In this document: in pieces, positions 6,266-13,272 of the stretch
Layout: every line of letters starts with the position of its first letter
Position numbering within the stretch: the stretch's first letter is position 1
Assembly (NCBI GenBank): GCA_937905985.1
Contig: CALCWC010000069.1
Location: 1-22,239, forward strand
From: an uncultured Verrucomicrobiales bacterium
GTDB taxonomy: Bacteria; Verrucomicrobiota; Verrucomicrobiia; Verrucomicrobiales; Akkermansiaceae
Direction of reading: 5' to 3'
DNA: 22,239 nt
Program-made: the position numbers and the translations under genes
The notes under the pieces: model-generated
Seen by the model: the letters and a program-made list of their open reading frames with translations, nothing else
The model's database searches: none
What the model was told of the DNA's origin: nothing

Positions 6266-8314
6266 TCAGAACATCGGAATCACCGATACCCCCCACGACT
6301 GGTATTCACCCACGTAGGGCTGTTCGACGACAATGGTGTTCTTTCCTTTCTTGAGCGGCAGCTTCACGGGATCCTGCGCCCACCACACTTCCTCGTCGTC
6401 CAGGGGCATCTCGTTGGCGGGGGAAGTCCAAGTGTCACCCTTGCTCTGGCGTTGACCCGCCAGCTTGTAGTGGCGCGGGTTCTTGATCTCCTTGCCGTTC
6501 ACCCACACGCGTGTGTTGCACTGCGACCACTCGCCGTTCTGCGGAACGCCCGACCAGCGGCGGGACGAGCGTGCCGGGGCATCAAATCCCATCATGAAGG
6601 GCATCTCGCCCGCCTTGGGGGAATCAATGGTGGTGACGGCCCATGCGGTGACGCCGGGCTTGCTGCTGCCGAGAATGCCGAGTCCACCCGTGTTGGGCTT
6701 GGTGCGGAAGTACAGGTTGGCACCCGTGGCGGTCTGGGTCTGCAGGCCTTCCAGCTTGCCGTCCAGCACGGCCTGGCGCGTCTTTTCCGTATCGGCGGAC
6801 TGCACGGGGCCGACCACGTTCCAGCTCACGCCCAGGTCAGCCCAATAGGGGAAGGGTTGCCCCTTGAGGATGCTCTTGGAGAGGCCGAGCATGCGCTTCT
6901 CGAAGCGCTGGAAGGCCTTGCCCTGAGGGCTGTCTGCGGCGGGCATGCGGCAGGGCAGGGCGTCGCCGTCGGAATCGCCACCCAGCCAGGCGCGCTCGGC
7001 CATGGCGAGCATGCCGGGCCACTGGGCGCTGTGGCGGGCGATGTTGCGCTTGTCGTCCACGCGGGTGTCGGGCCAGTTGCAAATCATCGGGCCCAGCTTC
7101 TTGTCGTCGCCGCGCGCGCTGCCGCACGGGCGCATGAAGAAATAGCGGCGCACCAGCAGCGCGGGGTCGAACAGGTTGGTGTAGCCCATGGTGGAATCGA
7201 AGCTGTGGCACTTGATGGTTTCCGGCTTCAGGGACTTCTCCACCATCTCGCCGCCCTCGCCCCAGCGCTGGCAGATGGAGTCTTCACCCACGGGCAGGTC
7301 GCGCGGGCCGCCCCATTGGGCGGGAACGCGGCCGCGGGCGATGAGGAAGTCGCTCATGCGCTTCACGAATTCCTTGGCGTTGGGGATGCGCACCTCGTCC
7401 GCGCCTATGTGGACGATGGGGCACATGTCCTTGGGCACTTCCTTGCAGAATTCATCCAGCAGCTCCTCCAATATCTTCATGCCTTCCTCGGTGTGCATCT
7501 TGAACCCGAAGCAGCGGTCGAAATACGAGCTGTGCCCCGGCATGTCCAGCTCCGGGATGATCTGGATGTTGCGGTCGGCCGCGTACTTGAAGAGCTCGCG
7601 GATTTGCTCGTAGGAGTATGTGTCGTTCACGTCGCGCGTGCGCTTGGAGGGGTCGTTGAGCACGGGGCGGCACTTGCACTGCACATGCCACGCCGGGTGG
7701 TCCGTGAGGTGCCATTGGAAGTAGTTCACCTTGAATCTCGCGGCCAAATCGAGCTGATGCTTCAGGCTGTCGATGGTCTGGAAGTTGCGCCCGCAGTCGT
7801 GCATGAACCCGCGCATGGAGAACGCGGGCCAGTCCTCGATCTCGCAGCAGGTCAGCGCCTTCTTGCTGCCTGCCACCATCTGGCGCAGCGTTTGGATGCC
7901 GTTGAACAGGCCAGCCTCTTTCGCGGCGGAAATCTGCACGCCCTTGGCGGTTACCTTCAGGGTGTAGCCCTCCGCGGCGTTCTCTGGAGCAGTGGCGGCG
8001 GGGTCGATTTTGAGAGTCACCTTCAGCGCGGGGGCATCCGCTGCGCCGCGCGTTTTCACATCTCCGCCCAGGCCCGCCACTGCCGTGCGCACCATGCGCC
8101 CCTTGGTGTCGCCTTGGGCATTCAGGCTCTTGCCGAAGGGCAGGTTGCTCTGCTTCCATGCCACCTTTTGGGGGAAGGGCAGGAGGTTGCACGGGGCCTG
8201 AATTTCCGCCTGCTCGGGGATGGGGGATACCCACTCGGCACGCGCTTGCGGTTGCCAGGCTACGAGCCCGCATGCCACCAGCACACTCATTGCTATCTTT
8301 CCGGCTGTCGTCAT
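6266..8314 (-). CDS. Secreted GH20 beta-N-acetylhexosaminidase
   Basis: A 682-residue exported glycoside hydrolase of family GH20. A signal peptide ends at about QARA (residue 26). A GH20 N-terminal accessory region (about 40-160) is followed by the catalytic barrel, with WHLTDH (201-206), DMPGH (257-261) and the catalytic pair Asp306-Glu307 in HIGADEV. The C-terminal 110 residues look like a beta-sandwich galactose-binding-type domain. Such enzymes remove terminal GlcNAc or GalNAc, for example from mucin glycans or chitin oligomers, by substrate-assisted catalysis. An upstream ATG at 8323 is in frame, but it lies one base past the predicted -10 box, so 8314 is the more likely start. It is transcribed alone, divergently from mutL. 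Confidence 0.92.
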   Translation of the reverse strand: MTTAGKIAMSVLVACGLVAWQPQARAEWVSPIPEQAEIQAPCNLLPFPQKVAWKQSNLPFGKSLNAQGDTKGRMVRTAVAGLGGDVKTRGAADAPALKVTLKIDPAATAPENAAEGYTLKVTAKGVQISAAKEAGLFNGIQTLRQMVAGSKKALTCCEIEDWPAFSMRGFMHDCGRNFQTIDSLKHQLDLAARFKVNYFQWHLTDHPAWHVQCKCRPVLNDPSKRTRDVNDTYSYEQIRELFKYAADRNIQIIPELDMPGHSSYFDRCFGFKMHTEEGMKILEELLDEFCKEVPKDMCPIVHIGADEVRIPNAKEFVKRMSDFLIARGRVPAQWGGPRDLPVGEDSICQRWGEGGEMVEKSLKPETIKCHSFDSTMGYTNLFDPALLVRRYFFMRPCGSARGDDKKLGPMICNWPDTRVDDKRNIARHSAQWPGMLAMAERAWLGGDSDGDALPCRMPAADSPQGKAFQRFEKRMLGLSKSILKGQPFPYWADLGVSWNVVGPVQSADTEKTRQAVLDGKLEGLQTQTATGANLYFRTKPNTGGLGILGSSKPGVTAWAVTTIDSPKAGEMPFMMGFDAPARSSRRWSGVPQNGEWSQCNTRVWVNGKEIKNPRHYKLAGQRQSKGDTWTSPANEMPLDDEEVWWAQDPVKLPLKKGKNTIVVEQPYVGEYQSWGVSVIPMF

Positions 8315-8323
8315 ACGCGCCAT

Positions 8324-8352
8324 ATCCTAATGCATTTTCCCCCGCACCGCAA
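8324..8352 (-). promoter_or_regulatory. Promoter of GH20 gene
   Basis: Minus strand: TTGCGG (8347-8352), a 17-base spacer and TAGGAT (8324-8329). It places the transcription start near 8317, three bases before the ATG at 8314 and downstream of the alternative ATG at 8323. Confidence 0.6.
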
Positions 8353-8385
8353 GCACGTTTTATTCTTTTCTACGGCGCGTTCCCG

Positions 8386-8394
8386 TGATATGGT
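8386..8394 (+). promoter_or_regulatory. Extended -10 promoter of mutL
   Basis: TG-A-TATGGT (8386-8394) is an extended -10 box. The -35 region (about 8366-8371, TTTTCT) is poor. The start site would be near 8401, about 6 bases before the GTG at 8407. Confidence 0.45.
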
Positions 8395-8406
8395 GGGGGC
8401 ATAGAC

Positions 8407-10191
8407 GTGGCAGAGGATGCAGAACAGAAAATCCGCCTGATGGATGACGTGCTGGCAAGCCAGGTGGCTGCCGGAGAGGTGGTGGAGCGTCCCGCCTCCG
8501 TCGTCAAGGAACTGGTGGAGAACAGTATCGACGCCGGGGCGCGCTGCATCCGCGTGGAAATCAGCCGCGGCGGCATCTCCCGCCTCAAGGTGGCGGACGA
8601 CGGCAGCGGCATGAGCCGTGCGGATGCGGAGATGTGCCTGTTGCGCCACGCCACCAGCAAACTGCTGGATGCGGCGGGGCTGTTCGATATCCGCCACCTC
8701 GGTTTCCGCGGCGAGGCCCTGCCCAGCATCGCATCCGTGGCGCACATCGACATCACCACGCGCCGTGCGGTGGACTTGGAGGGCACGCGCATCACCTGCG
8801 ACGGCGGCGAGATGGAGCCGCCCATGAGTGCAGGTTGCGCCCCGGGCACGGAAATCTGCGTCACCAACCTCTTCTTCAACACCCCCGTGCGCCGCAAATT
8901 CCTGAAGAGCGACGAGACGGAGGCCGGGCATGTGGAGCATCAGGTGAAGCTACACGCCCTCGCGTTCCCCAACATCCGCTTTGTTTTCTCCAAGGAGGGG
9001 CAGGGCGTGTTCGATGTCCCCGCCACGCATGATTTGCGCCGCCGCATCGCCGATTTCATCGGTCGCGAGCAGGCGGCGCGCCTGATGCGCATGCGCCCCA
9101 CGGAAGCGCCCGGCGTGCGCGTGAACGGCTTCCTGATGCCGATGGCCGCCGCCAACCGCAACCGCCGCATGCAGTTCATCTTCCTCAACGGCAGGCCCAT
9201 CGACGACCCCATCGTGATGCGCGCCGTGAAGGAAGGCTTCGGAGGTTTCCCCACGGGGCTGCATCCCGGCCTGTTCCTGTATCTGGAGGTGGACCCCGCG
9301 CTGGTGGATGTGAACGTGCATCCCGCCAAGCGGGAGGTGCGCTTCCGCAGGCCGTCGGAAATCACGCTCGCCGTCACGGATGCCGTGGCCGCCACGCTGG
9401 CCGCACACGCCCGCGGAGAAAGCGATGCCGAGGCCCCGGCCCCCGTTCCCCAGCCGCAAACGCCGCCTGCGGAGGCCCCCCGCACGCCGTTCAAGCTGCG
9501 TCCCGTGCTGGAACCCAGCCAGGCGGAGCTGCCCCTGCCGCCCGCACCCAAGCCGCAGGCTCAGCCAGCGGATTCTCAGGCCGCCCCCGCGCCGCAGGAG
9601 GAAGAACCCGACCTGCCGCGCTTCCGCCACATCGGCACGCTGCAGAACACCTACCCCGTGTTCGAGAACAGCGAGGGCCTGGTGCTGCTCGCGCCGCGCG
9701 CCGCAAGGGAGCGCATCATCTTCGAGCGCCTGCTGGCGGGCAACAAGCATCCGCTGGCCTCCCAGCGCCTCCTGGTGCCGGAGATTCTGGAGATGGACGC
9801 GCGCGACATGGGCATTGCGCTGGAGGTGAAGACCCAGATGGAGCAGGCGGGCTTCCTCATTTCGCTTTTCGGGCGCAACACCCTGCGCGTGGAGGCCGTG
9901 CCCGCGTTCCTGCCGCTGCGCCGCGTGGCCGCCTTTGTGCAGGAGTTGCTGCAGCTCTTTACCCGCGGGGAAGTGCGTCTCAACCGATCCCGCTCGCCTT
10001 TCGAGCCCTTCGCCATGCAGCTGGCACGCCAATACGCGCGGCAGGAGGACATCGAGCCCCTGTTGCAGCGTCCGCTTCCCCTGCTGGCGGAGCTCCTGCG
10101 CTGCGAAATCCCCTACTGCACCCCCACGGGCAAGCCCACGCTCCTGCCGTTCTCCATGAGTGAAATCAACCGCAAATTCCAAGCCCAGTAA
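8407..10191 (+). CDS. mutL: DNA mismatch repair protein MutL
   Basis: A 594-residue mismatch-repair ATPase that couples MutS mismatch recognition to strand removal. The GHKL ATPase domain is clear: KELVENSIDAGA (34-45, catalytic Glu35, Asn39), ADDGSGM (63-69), HATSK (81-85) and GFRGEAL (99-105). NVHPAKREVRF (about 303-313) ends the N-terminal half. A Pro/Ala/Gln-rich linker (about 336-402) leads to the dimerisation domain. In the C-terminal domain the endonuclease motif DQHA-X2-E-X4-E has become APRA-AR-E-RIIF-E (429-440), so the metal-binding Asp and His are missing. The GTG start is chosen because the conserved KIRLMDDVLASQ region begins before the first ATG. It is followed 3 bases later by a Nudix gene. 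Confidence 0.96.
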   Translation: MAEDAEQKIRLMDDVLASQVAAGEVVERPASVVKELVENSIDAGARCIRVEISRGGISRLKVADDGSGMSRADAEMCLLRHATSKLLDAAGLFDIRHLGFRGEALPSIASVAHIDITTRRAVDLEGTRITCDGGEMEPPMSAGCAPGTEICVTNLFFNTPVRRKFLKSDETEAGHVEHQVKLHALAFPNIRFVFSKEGQGVFDVPATHDLRRRIADFIGREQAARLMRMRPTEAPGVRVNGFLMPMAAANRNRRMQFIFLNGRPIDDPIVMRAVKEGFGGFPTGLHPGLFLYLEVDPALVDVNVHPAKREVRFRRPSEITLAVTDAVAATLAAHARGESDAEAPAPVPQPQTPPAEAPRTPFKLRPVLEPSQAELPLPPAPKPQAQPADSQAAPAPQEEEPDLPRFRHIGTLQNTYPVFENSEGLVLLAPRAARERIIFERLLAGNKHPLASQRLLVPEILEMDARDMGIALEVKTQMEQAGFLISLFGRNTLRVEAVPAFLPLRRVAAFVQELLQLFTRGEVRLNRSRSPFEPFAMQLARQYARQEDIEPLLQRPLPLLAELLRCEIPYCTPTGKPTLLPFSMSEINRKFQAQ

Positions 10192-10194
10192 GCC

Positions 10195-10698
10195 ATGAAA
10201 GAAGTTTTGTACGAAGGGAAATTCCTCAACATGGCCAAGGAGGGTCGCTGGGAATTCTGCGAGCGCGTCAACGATACCCGCGCCGCCATGATTTTTGCCT
10301 GCACGCCCGACAACAAGGTGCTGCTGGTGGAGGAATTCCGCCCGCCCGTCGGCGCACGCTGCCTTTGTTTCCCCGCCGGGTTGGTGGGCGATGTGGCCCC
10401 CGAATCCGCCGCCGCAGCCGCCATCCGCGAGCTGGAGGAAGAGACGGGCTACACCGCCGCCGGCATGCAATTCCTCTTCTCCGGCCCCAGCTCCCCCGGC
10501 CTCACCTCGGAAATGCTCTCCTTCTTCCTCGCAACAGGCCTCTCCCGCGTCTCCCAGGGCGGCGGCGTGGAGGGCGAGAACATCTCCGTCCACGAGGTCC
10601 CCATGGATTCCATCGATTCCTGGCTCGCCCAAAAGGATGCCGAAGGCGTCCTCATTGATGCCCGCATCTACGCCGGCCTCTACTTCCTTCGACGTTGA
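10195..10698 (+). CDS. Nudix hydrolase, ADP-ribose pyrophosphatase-like
   Basis: A 167-residue Nudix protein. The Nudix helix is visible as E70, seven residues, then RELEEETGY (78-86), although the leading glycine is displaced by one or more positions from the ideal GX5E. SSPGLTSEMLSFFLA (about 99-113) matches the specificity region of the NudF/ADP-ribose pyrophosphatase branch, so it probably hydrolyses ADP-ribose or related nucleoside diphosphate sugars to clear them from the cytoplasm. It starts 3 bases after the mutL stop with no Shine-Dalgarno sequence and is almost certainly co-transcribed with mutL. Confidence 0.85.
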   Translation: MKEVLYEGKFLNMAKEGRWEFCERVNDTRAAMIFACTPDNKVLLVEEFRPPVGARCLCFPAGLVGDVAPESAAAAAIRELEEETGYTAAGMQFLFSGPSSPGLTSEMLSFFLATGLSRVSQGGGVEGENISVHEVPMDSIDSWLAQKDAEGVLIDARIYAGLYFLRR

Positions 10699-10779
10699 CT
10701 TGGCACTGCAGACTTGGCAGCGAAAAAAAGATTGACAAGTTGAACAAGGAACGATAGAAAGCTGTCAGAAGGTTGGATT

Positions 10780-10785
10780 TATAAT
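10780..10785 (+). promoter_or_regulatory. Consensus -10 box in intergenic region
   Basis: A perfect TATAAT at 10780-10785 with no good -35 at the right distance; a TTGACA at 10732-10737 is too far upstream. A second TATAAT is at 10809-10814. It could start the candidate RNA described next. Confidence 0.35.
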
Positions 10786-10791
10786 AGACCC

Positions 10792-10890
10792 AAGTCCATC
10801 GGTAACTATATAATCAGGTAACCAATCCTGAACCGATGGCACGGGTCACAACCTTTCGTTGGGGGCAAACGTTTGTTTGCCCCCTCTTTC
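10792..10890 (+). ncRNA. Candidate structured small RNA
   Basis: From a start about 7 bases after the TATAAT, the sequence can form an outer 8-bp helix (CCATCGGT 10796-10803 with ACCGATGG 10832-10839) and an inner 4-bp helix (CAGG 10815-10818 with CCTG 10827-10830). It ends at the strong hairpin 10861-10884. A short RNA of about 95-100 nt with its own promoter and terminator is therefore possible. It is antisense to the 3' end of the small gene at 10814-11038. No known RNA family is recognised. The same pieces could also be a Nudix-operon 3' UTR. Confidence 0.3.
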
Positions 10891-11038
10891 TTCTCTCTCC
10901 ATACCGTGCCTTGCCGGCAGCCGCATTTGATTTCTTCGTAGATGCCTCTTCCAGCTCGCGCTTGCGGACTTCGATCCACGCGCGAAATCTCTCCATTTCC
11001 GCAGGAGTCACTGTTCCGAATGAAGAAGAGTTGAACAT
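10814..11038 (-). CDS. Small basic protein of unknown function
   Basis: A 74-residue hypothetical protein. The N-terminal half (FGTVTPAEMERFRAWIEVR and the next residues, KRELEEAS) reads like a charged amphipathic helix, and the following residues are strongly basic. Codon choice in this part is GC-rich like real genes. A strong promoter (TTGACA-17-TATATG) lies directly upstream, and its -10 box contains the in-frame ATG at 11047. The second Met at 11038 is therefore the likely start. The C-terminal third crosses a plus-strand terminator hairpin and looks less protein-like, so an ancestral stop may have been lost. I do not recognise a family. Confidence 0.5.
   Translation of the reverse strand: MFNSSSFGTVTPAEMERFRAWIEVRKRELEEASTKKSNAAAGKARYGERRKRGQTNVCPQRKVVTRAIGSGLVT
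10861..10892 (+). terminator. Hairpin terminator in 10.8 kb intergenic region
   Basis: A perfect 10-bp stem (GGGGGCAAAC with GTTTGCCCCC) with loop GTTT, followed by a pyrimidine-rich tctttcttct on the plus strand only. It would end either the candidate small RNA or read-through from mutL-Nudix. The rest of 10699-11194, outside the features listed, shows only a 9-base direct repeat (GACTTGGCA at 10697 and 10711). Confidence 0.6.
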
Positions 11039-11044
11039 ACCCGC

Positions 11045-11073
11045 CATATATTACGGGAAGCGCCATTTGTCAA
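11045..11073 (-). promoter_or_regulatory. Promoter of the small 11038 gene
   Basis: Minus strand: TTGACA (11068-11073), a 17-base spacer and TATATG (11045-11050). Six bases separate it from the ATG at 11038, so the message should be leaderless. Confidence 0.65.
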
Positions 11074-11157
11074 GTTGATATTTCTGTTGAAAGGGGCGTT
11101 TTGCCGGTAGAGGATGCATACGGACGTCCGATGCGTTGGCGCAGCAGGCATCTTGGC

Positions 11158-11185
11158 TTGCGTTTGGGGCGGGGTGTGGTATAAT
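11158..11185 (+). promoter_or_regulatory. Promoter of pyrF operon
   Basis: TTGCGT (11158-11163), a 16-base spacer and TATAAT (11180-11185), with an extended -10 TGG just before it. The -10 box ends 9 bases before the ATG at 11195, giving a leader of about 2 bases. Confidence 0.8.
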
Positions 11186-11194
11186 CCCCGCATC

Positions 11195-11974
11195 ATGAAA
11201 TTCTCAGAAAAACTTTCTGCCCGCATTGCGGCCACGCGCTCGGCGCTCTGCGTGGGATTGGATCCCCGCCCGCAGACCGACAACATGAACGAGCTGGCGG
11301 ACTGGCTGCGCAAGGTGGTGGAGGAAACCGCCCCGTACGCCGCCGCCTACAAGCCCAATATCGCGTATTTCGAGGCCATGGGGCTGCCCGGCCTGAAGGT
11401 GCTGGAGGAGCTGCTGCCGGACATGCCCAAGGACATTCCGGTCATCCTGGACGCCAAGCGCGGCGACATCGGCGAAACCCAGAAGTACTACGCTCAGGCC
11501 TATTTTGACCGCATGGACGTGGACGCGGTGACGCTCAACCCGTTCATGGGCTACGACATTCTGGCTCCGTTCCTGGACCGCCCCGGCAAGGGCGTGTACC
11601 TGCTGGCGGTCACCACCAATCCCGGCTCCGCGGACGTGGAGCAGCAGGTGCTTGCCAACGGCCGCCGCGTGTACCAGCTGGTGGGCGATATGGTGGAGCG
11701 CGCCAAGTCTGAGAATGCGGCCACGGAGGTGGGCATGGTGGTGGGTCTCACCAACGCCAACGGCCAAATCCTGGCCGAGCTGCCGGATGCTCCGCTGCTC
11801 ATCCCCGGCCTCGGCGCGCAGGGGGGCGACCTCTCCGCGCTCACGGGCGGCACCCGCACGGCCCCGCCCACCATCAACGTTTCCCGCGGCATCCTCTACA
11901 AGGAGCCGGAGCTTTCCTTCGCCCAGAAGGCGGAGAAGTACGCCGCGCAGATCCGCGCAGCGCTCAACCTCTAA
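11195..11974 (+). CDS. pyrF: Orotidine 5'-phosphate decarboxylase
   Basis: A 259-residue enzyme that converts OMP to UMP, the last step of pyrimidine synthesis. It belongs to the longer type-2 PyrF branch: CVGLDPRP (19-26), YKPN (Lys53), the catalytic DAKRGDIG (86-93, Lys88 and Asp91), TLNPFMGYD (113-121) and the phosphate-binding VSRGI (229-233). The frame is open back to 11114, but those extra residues match nothing and contain the promoter, so the ATG at 11195 is the start. It is the first gene of a pyrimidine/thymidylate operon; thyA begins 18 bases after its stop. Confidence 0.95.
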   Translation: MKFSEKLSARIAATRSALCVGLDPRPQTDNMNELADWLRKVVEETAPYAAAYKPNIAYFEAMGLPGLKVLEELLPDMPKDIPVILDAKRGDIGETQKYYAQAYFDRMDVDAVTLNPFMGYDILAPFLDRPGKGVYLLAVTTNPGSADVEQQVLANGRRVYQLVGDMVERAKSENAATEVGMVVGLTNANGQILAELPDAPLLIPGLGAQGGDLSALTGGTRTAPPTINVSRGILYKEPELSFAQKAEKYAAQIRAALNL

Positions 11975-11992
11975 TTCCTCCCTCCAAACGCC

Positions 11993-12808
11993 GTGAAGCA
12001 ATACCTGGACCTCCTGCAAGACGTGCTGGACAACGGCGTGGGCCGCGAGGACCGCACCGGTACCGGCACCATCGGCGTGTTTGGGCGCCAGGCTCGGTTC
12101 GACTTGCGGGAGGGCTTCCCGTGCCTCACCACCAAGAAGCTGCACCTGCGCTCCATCATCTATGAACTGCTCTGGTTCCTCAAGGGCGGCACCAACGTGC
12201 GCTACCTCCAGGAACACGGCGTCACCATCTGGGACGAATGGGCCGACGAGAACGGCGACCTCGGCCCGGTGTACGGCTCGCAGTGGCGCGCCTGGCCGGA
12301 CGGCAAGGGCGGCAGCATCGACCAGATTGCCAAGCTCATCGACGGCCTGAAGAACAACCCCTGGAGCCGCCGCCACCTGGTGAGCGCGTGGAACGTGGCG
12401 GAGGTGGACGGCATGGCGCTGCCGCCCTGCCATTGCCTGTTCCAGTTCTGCGTCATCCCCGCGCAGAGGGAAGGGGAGAAGCACGGCCTGAGCCTGCAGC
12501 TTTACCAGCGCAGCTGCGATTTGTTCCTGGGCGTGCCGTTCAACATTGCCAGCTACGCGCTGCTGCTCATGATGGTGGCGCAGGTCTGCGGCTACGAGCC
12601 GCGCGAATTCGTCCACACCTTCGGGGATTTGCACCTCTACCGCAACCACCTGGACCAGGCGCGCCTGCAGCTTTCGCGAGACCCGCGCCCGCTGCCCACC
12701 ATGCGCATCAACCCGAATGTCACCGAGATTGACGGGTTCGACTACCCCGACTTCTCGCTGGAAAACTACGATCCCCACCCGCACATCAAGGCCCCCATCT
12801 CCGTATGA
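11993..12808 (+). CDS. thyA: Thymidylate synthase
   Basis: A 271-residue ThyA that methylates dUMP to dTMP using methylene-tetrahydrofolate and releases dihydrofolate. Motifs: RTGTGT (21-26), the phosphate arginines NNPWSRRH (121-128), the catalytic Cys146 in LPPCHC, QRSCDLFLGVPFN (172-184) and GDLHLYRNH (211-219). Length and cysteine numbering match the bacterial enzyme. The start is a GTG at 11993; no Shine-Dalgarno is visible. Its stop overlaps the start of folA by four bases (ATGA), which suggests translational coupling, and FolA recycles the dihydrofolate made here. Confidence 0.96.
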   Translation: MKQYLDLLQDVLDNGVGREDRTGTGTIGVFGRQARFDLREGFPCLTTKKLHLRSIIYELLWFLKGGTNVRYLQEHGVTIWDEWADENGDLGPVYGSQWRAWPDGKGGSIDQIAKLIDGLKNNPWSRRHLVSAWNVAEVDGMALPPCHCLFQFCVIPAQREGEKHGLSLQLYQRSCDLFLGVPFNIASYALLLMMVAQVCGYEPREFVHTFGDLHLYRNHLDQARLQLSRDPRPLPTMRINPNVTEIDGFDYPDFSLENYDPHPHIKAPISV

Positions 12809-13272
12809 CTCCGCATTTTACAGGGGTGGTGGCCATGGCTGCCGACCGCGCCATCGGCTTCCAACAGGGAATCCCGTGGAAGCTCAGCGAGGACATGAAG
12901 CTCTTCAAGCGGCTCACCATGGGCCACCCCATCCTCATGGGGCGCAAGACCTGGGAGAGCCTGGGCCGCCCGCTGCCGGGGCGCCAGAACATTGTGCTGA
13001 CCCGCACCCCCGGCTATGCCGCGGAGGGCGCGGTGGTCATCCACGACCTCGCGGAGCTGGAGCGCATGGAGCTGCAGGATGCAGAGGTGATGGTGATAGG
13101 CGGCGCGCAGCTGTACGCCGCCATGCTCGGGAGGATGGAACGCCTCCACGTTTCCGAGGTGCAGGGCGAGTTTGAGGCGGATACCTATTTCCCGGAGTTC
13201 GCGCACCATTTCCCGCACAGGCAGGAGCTGGAGCGGTTCGAGGGGTTCACCCATGTTCTCTATTCGCGTTAG
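12805..13272 (+). CDS. folA: Dihydrofolate reductase
   Basis: A 155-residue chromosomal-type DHFR that reduces dihydrofolate to tetrahydrofolate with NADPH. Visible: the IPW motif (23-25), the substrate-binding acidic residue Asp30 in LSEDMKLFK, GRKTWESLGRPLPGR (46-60) and VIGGAQLY (97-104). The ATG overlaps the thyA stop, and its own last 20 bases overlap the next gene. The pairing with thyA is the classical functional one. Confidence 0.95.
   Translation: MTPHFTGVVAMAADRAIGFQQGIPWKLSEDMKLFKRLTMGHPILMGRKTWESLGRPLPGRQNIVLTRTPGYAAEGAVVIHDLAELERMELQDAEVMVIGGAQLYAAMLGRMERLHVSEVQGEFEADTYFPEFAHHFPHRQELERFEGFTHVLYSR

Noticed and set aside
6452..8404. 650-codon plus-strand frame opposite GH20
   Set aside because: Shadow of the hexosaminidase; no signal peptide, motifs or promoter.
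8950..10632. 560-codon minus-strand frame opposite mutL and the Nudix gene
   Set aside because: It spans two genuine genes on the other strand and has shadow composition.
10836..11078. Plus-strand 80-codon frame over the small minus-strand gene
   Set aside because: The minus-strand frame has a promoter next to its start and more protein-like composition; this frame starts within the candidate RNA and crosses its terminator.
11114..11194. Upstream in-frame start for pyrF
   Set aside because: The extra 27 residues contain the extended -10 promoter and match no PyrF N-terminus.
11204..12784. 526-codon minus-strand frame opposite pyrF and thyA
   Set aside because: Both plus-strand genes have catalytic residues in place; the antisense frame has none.
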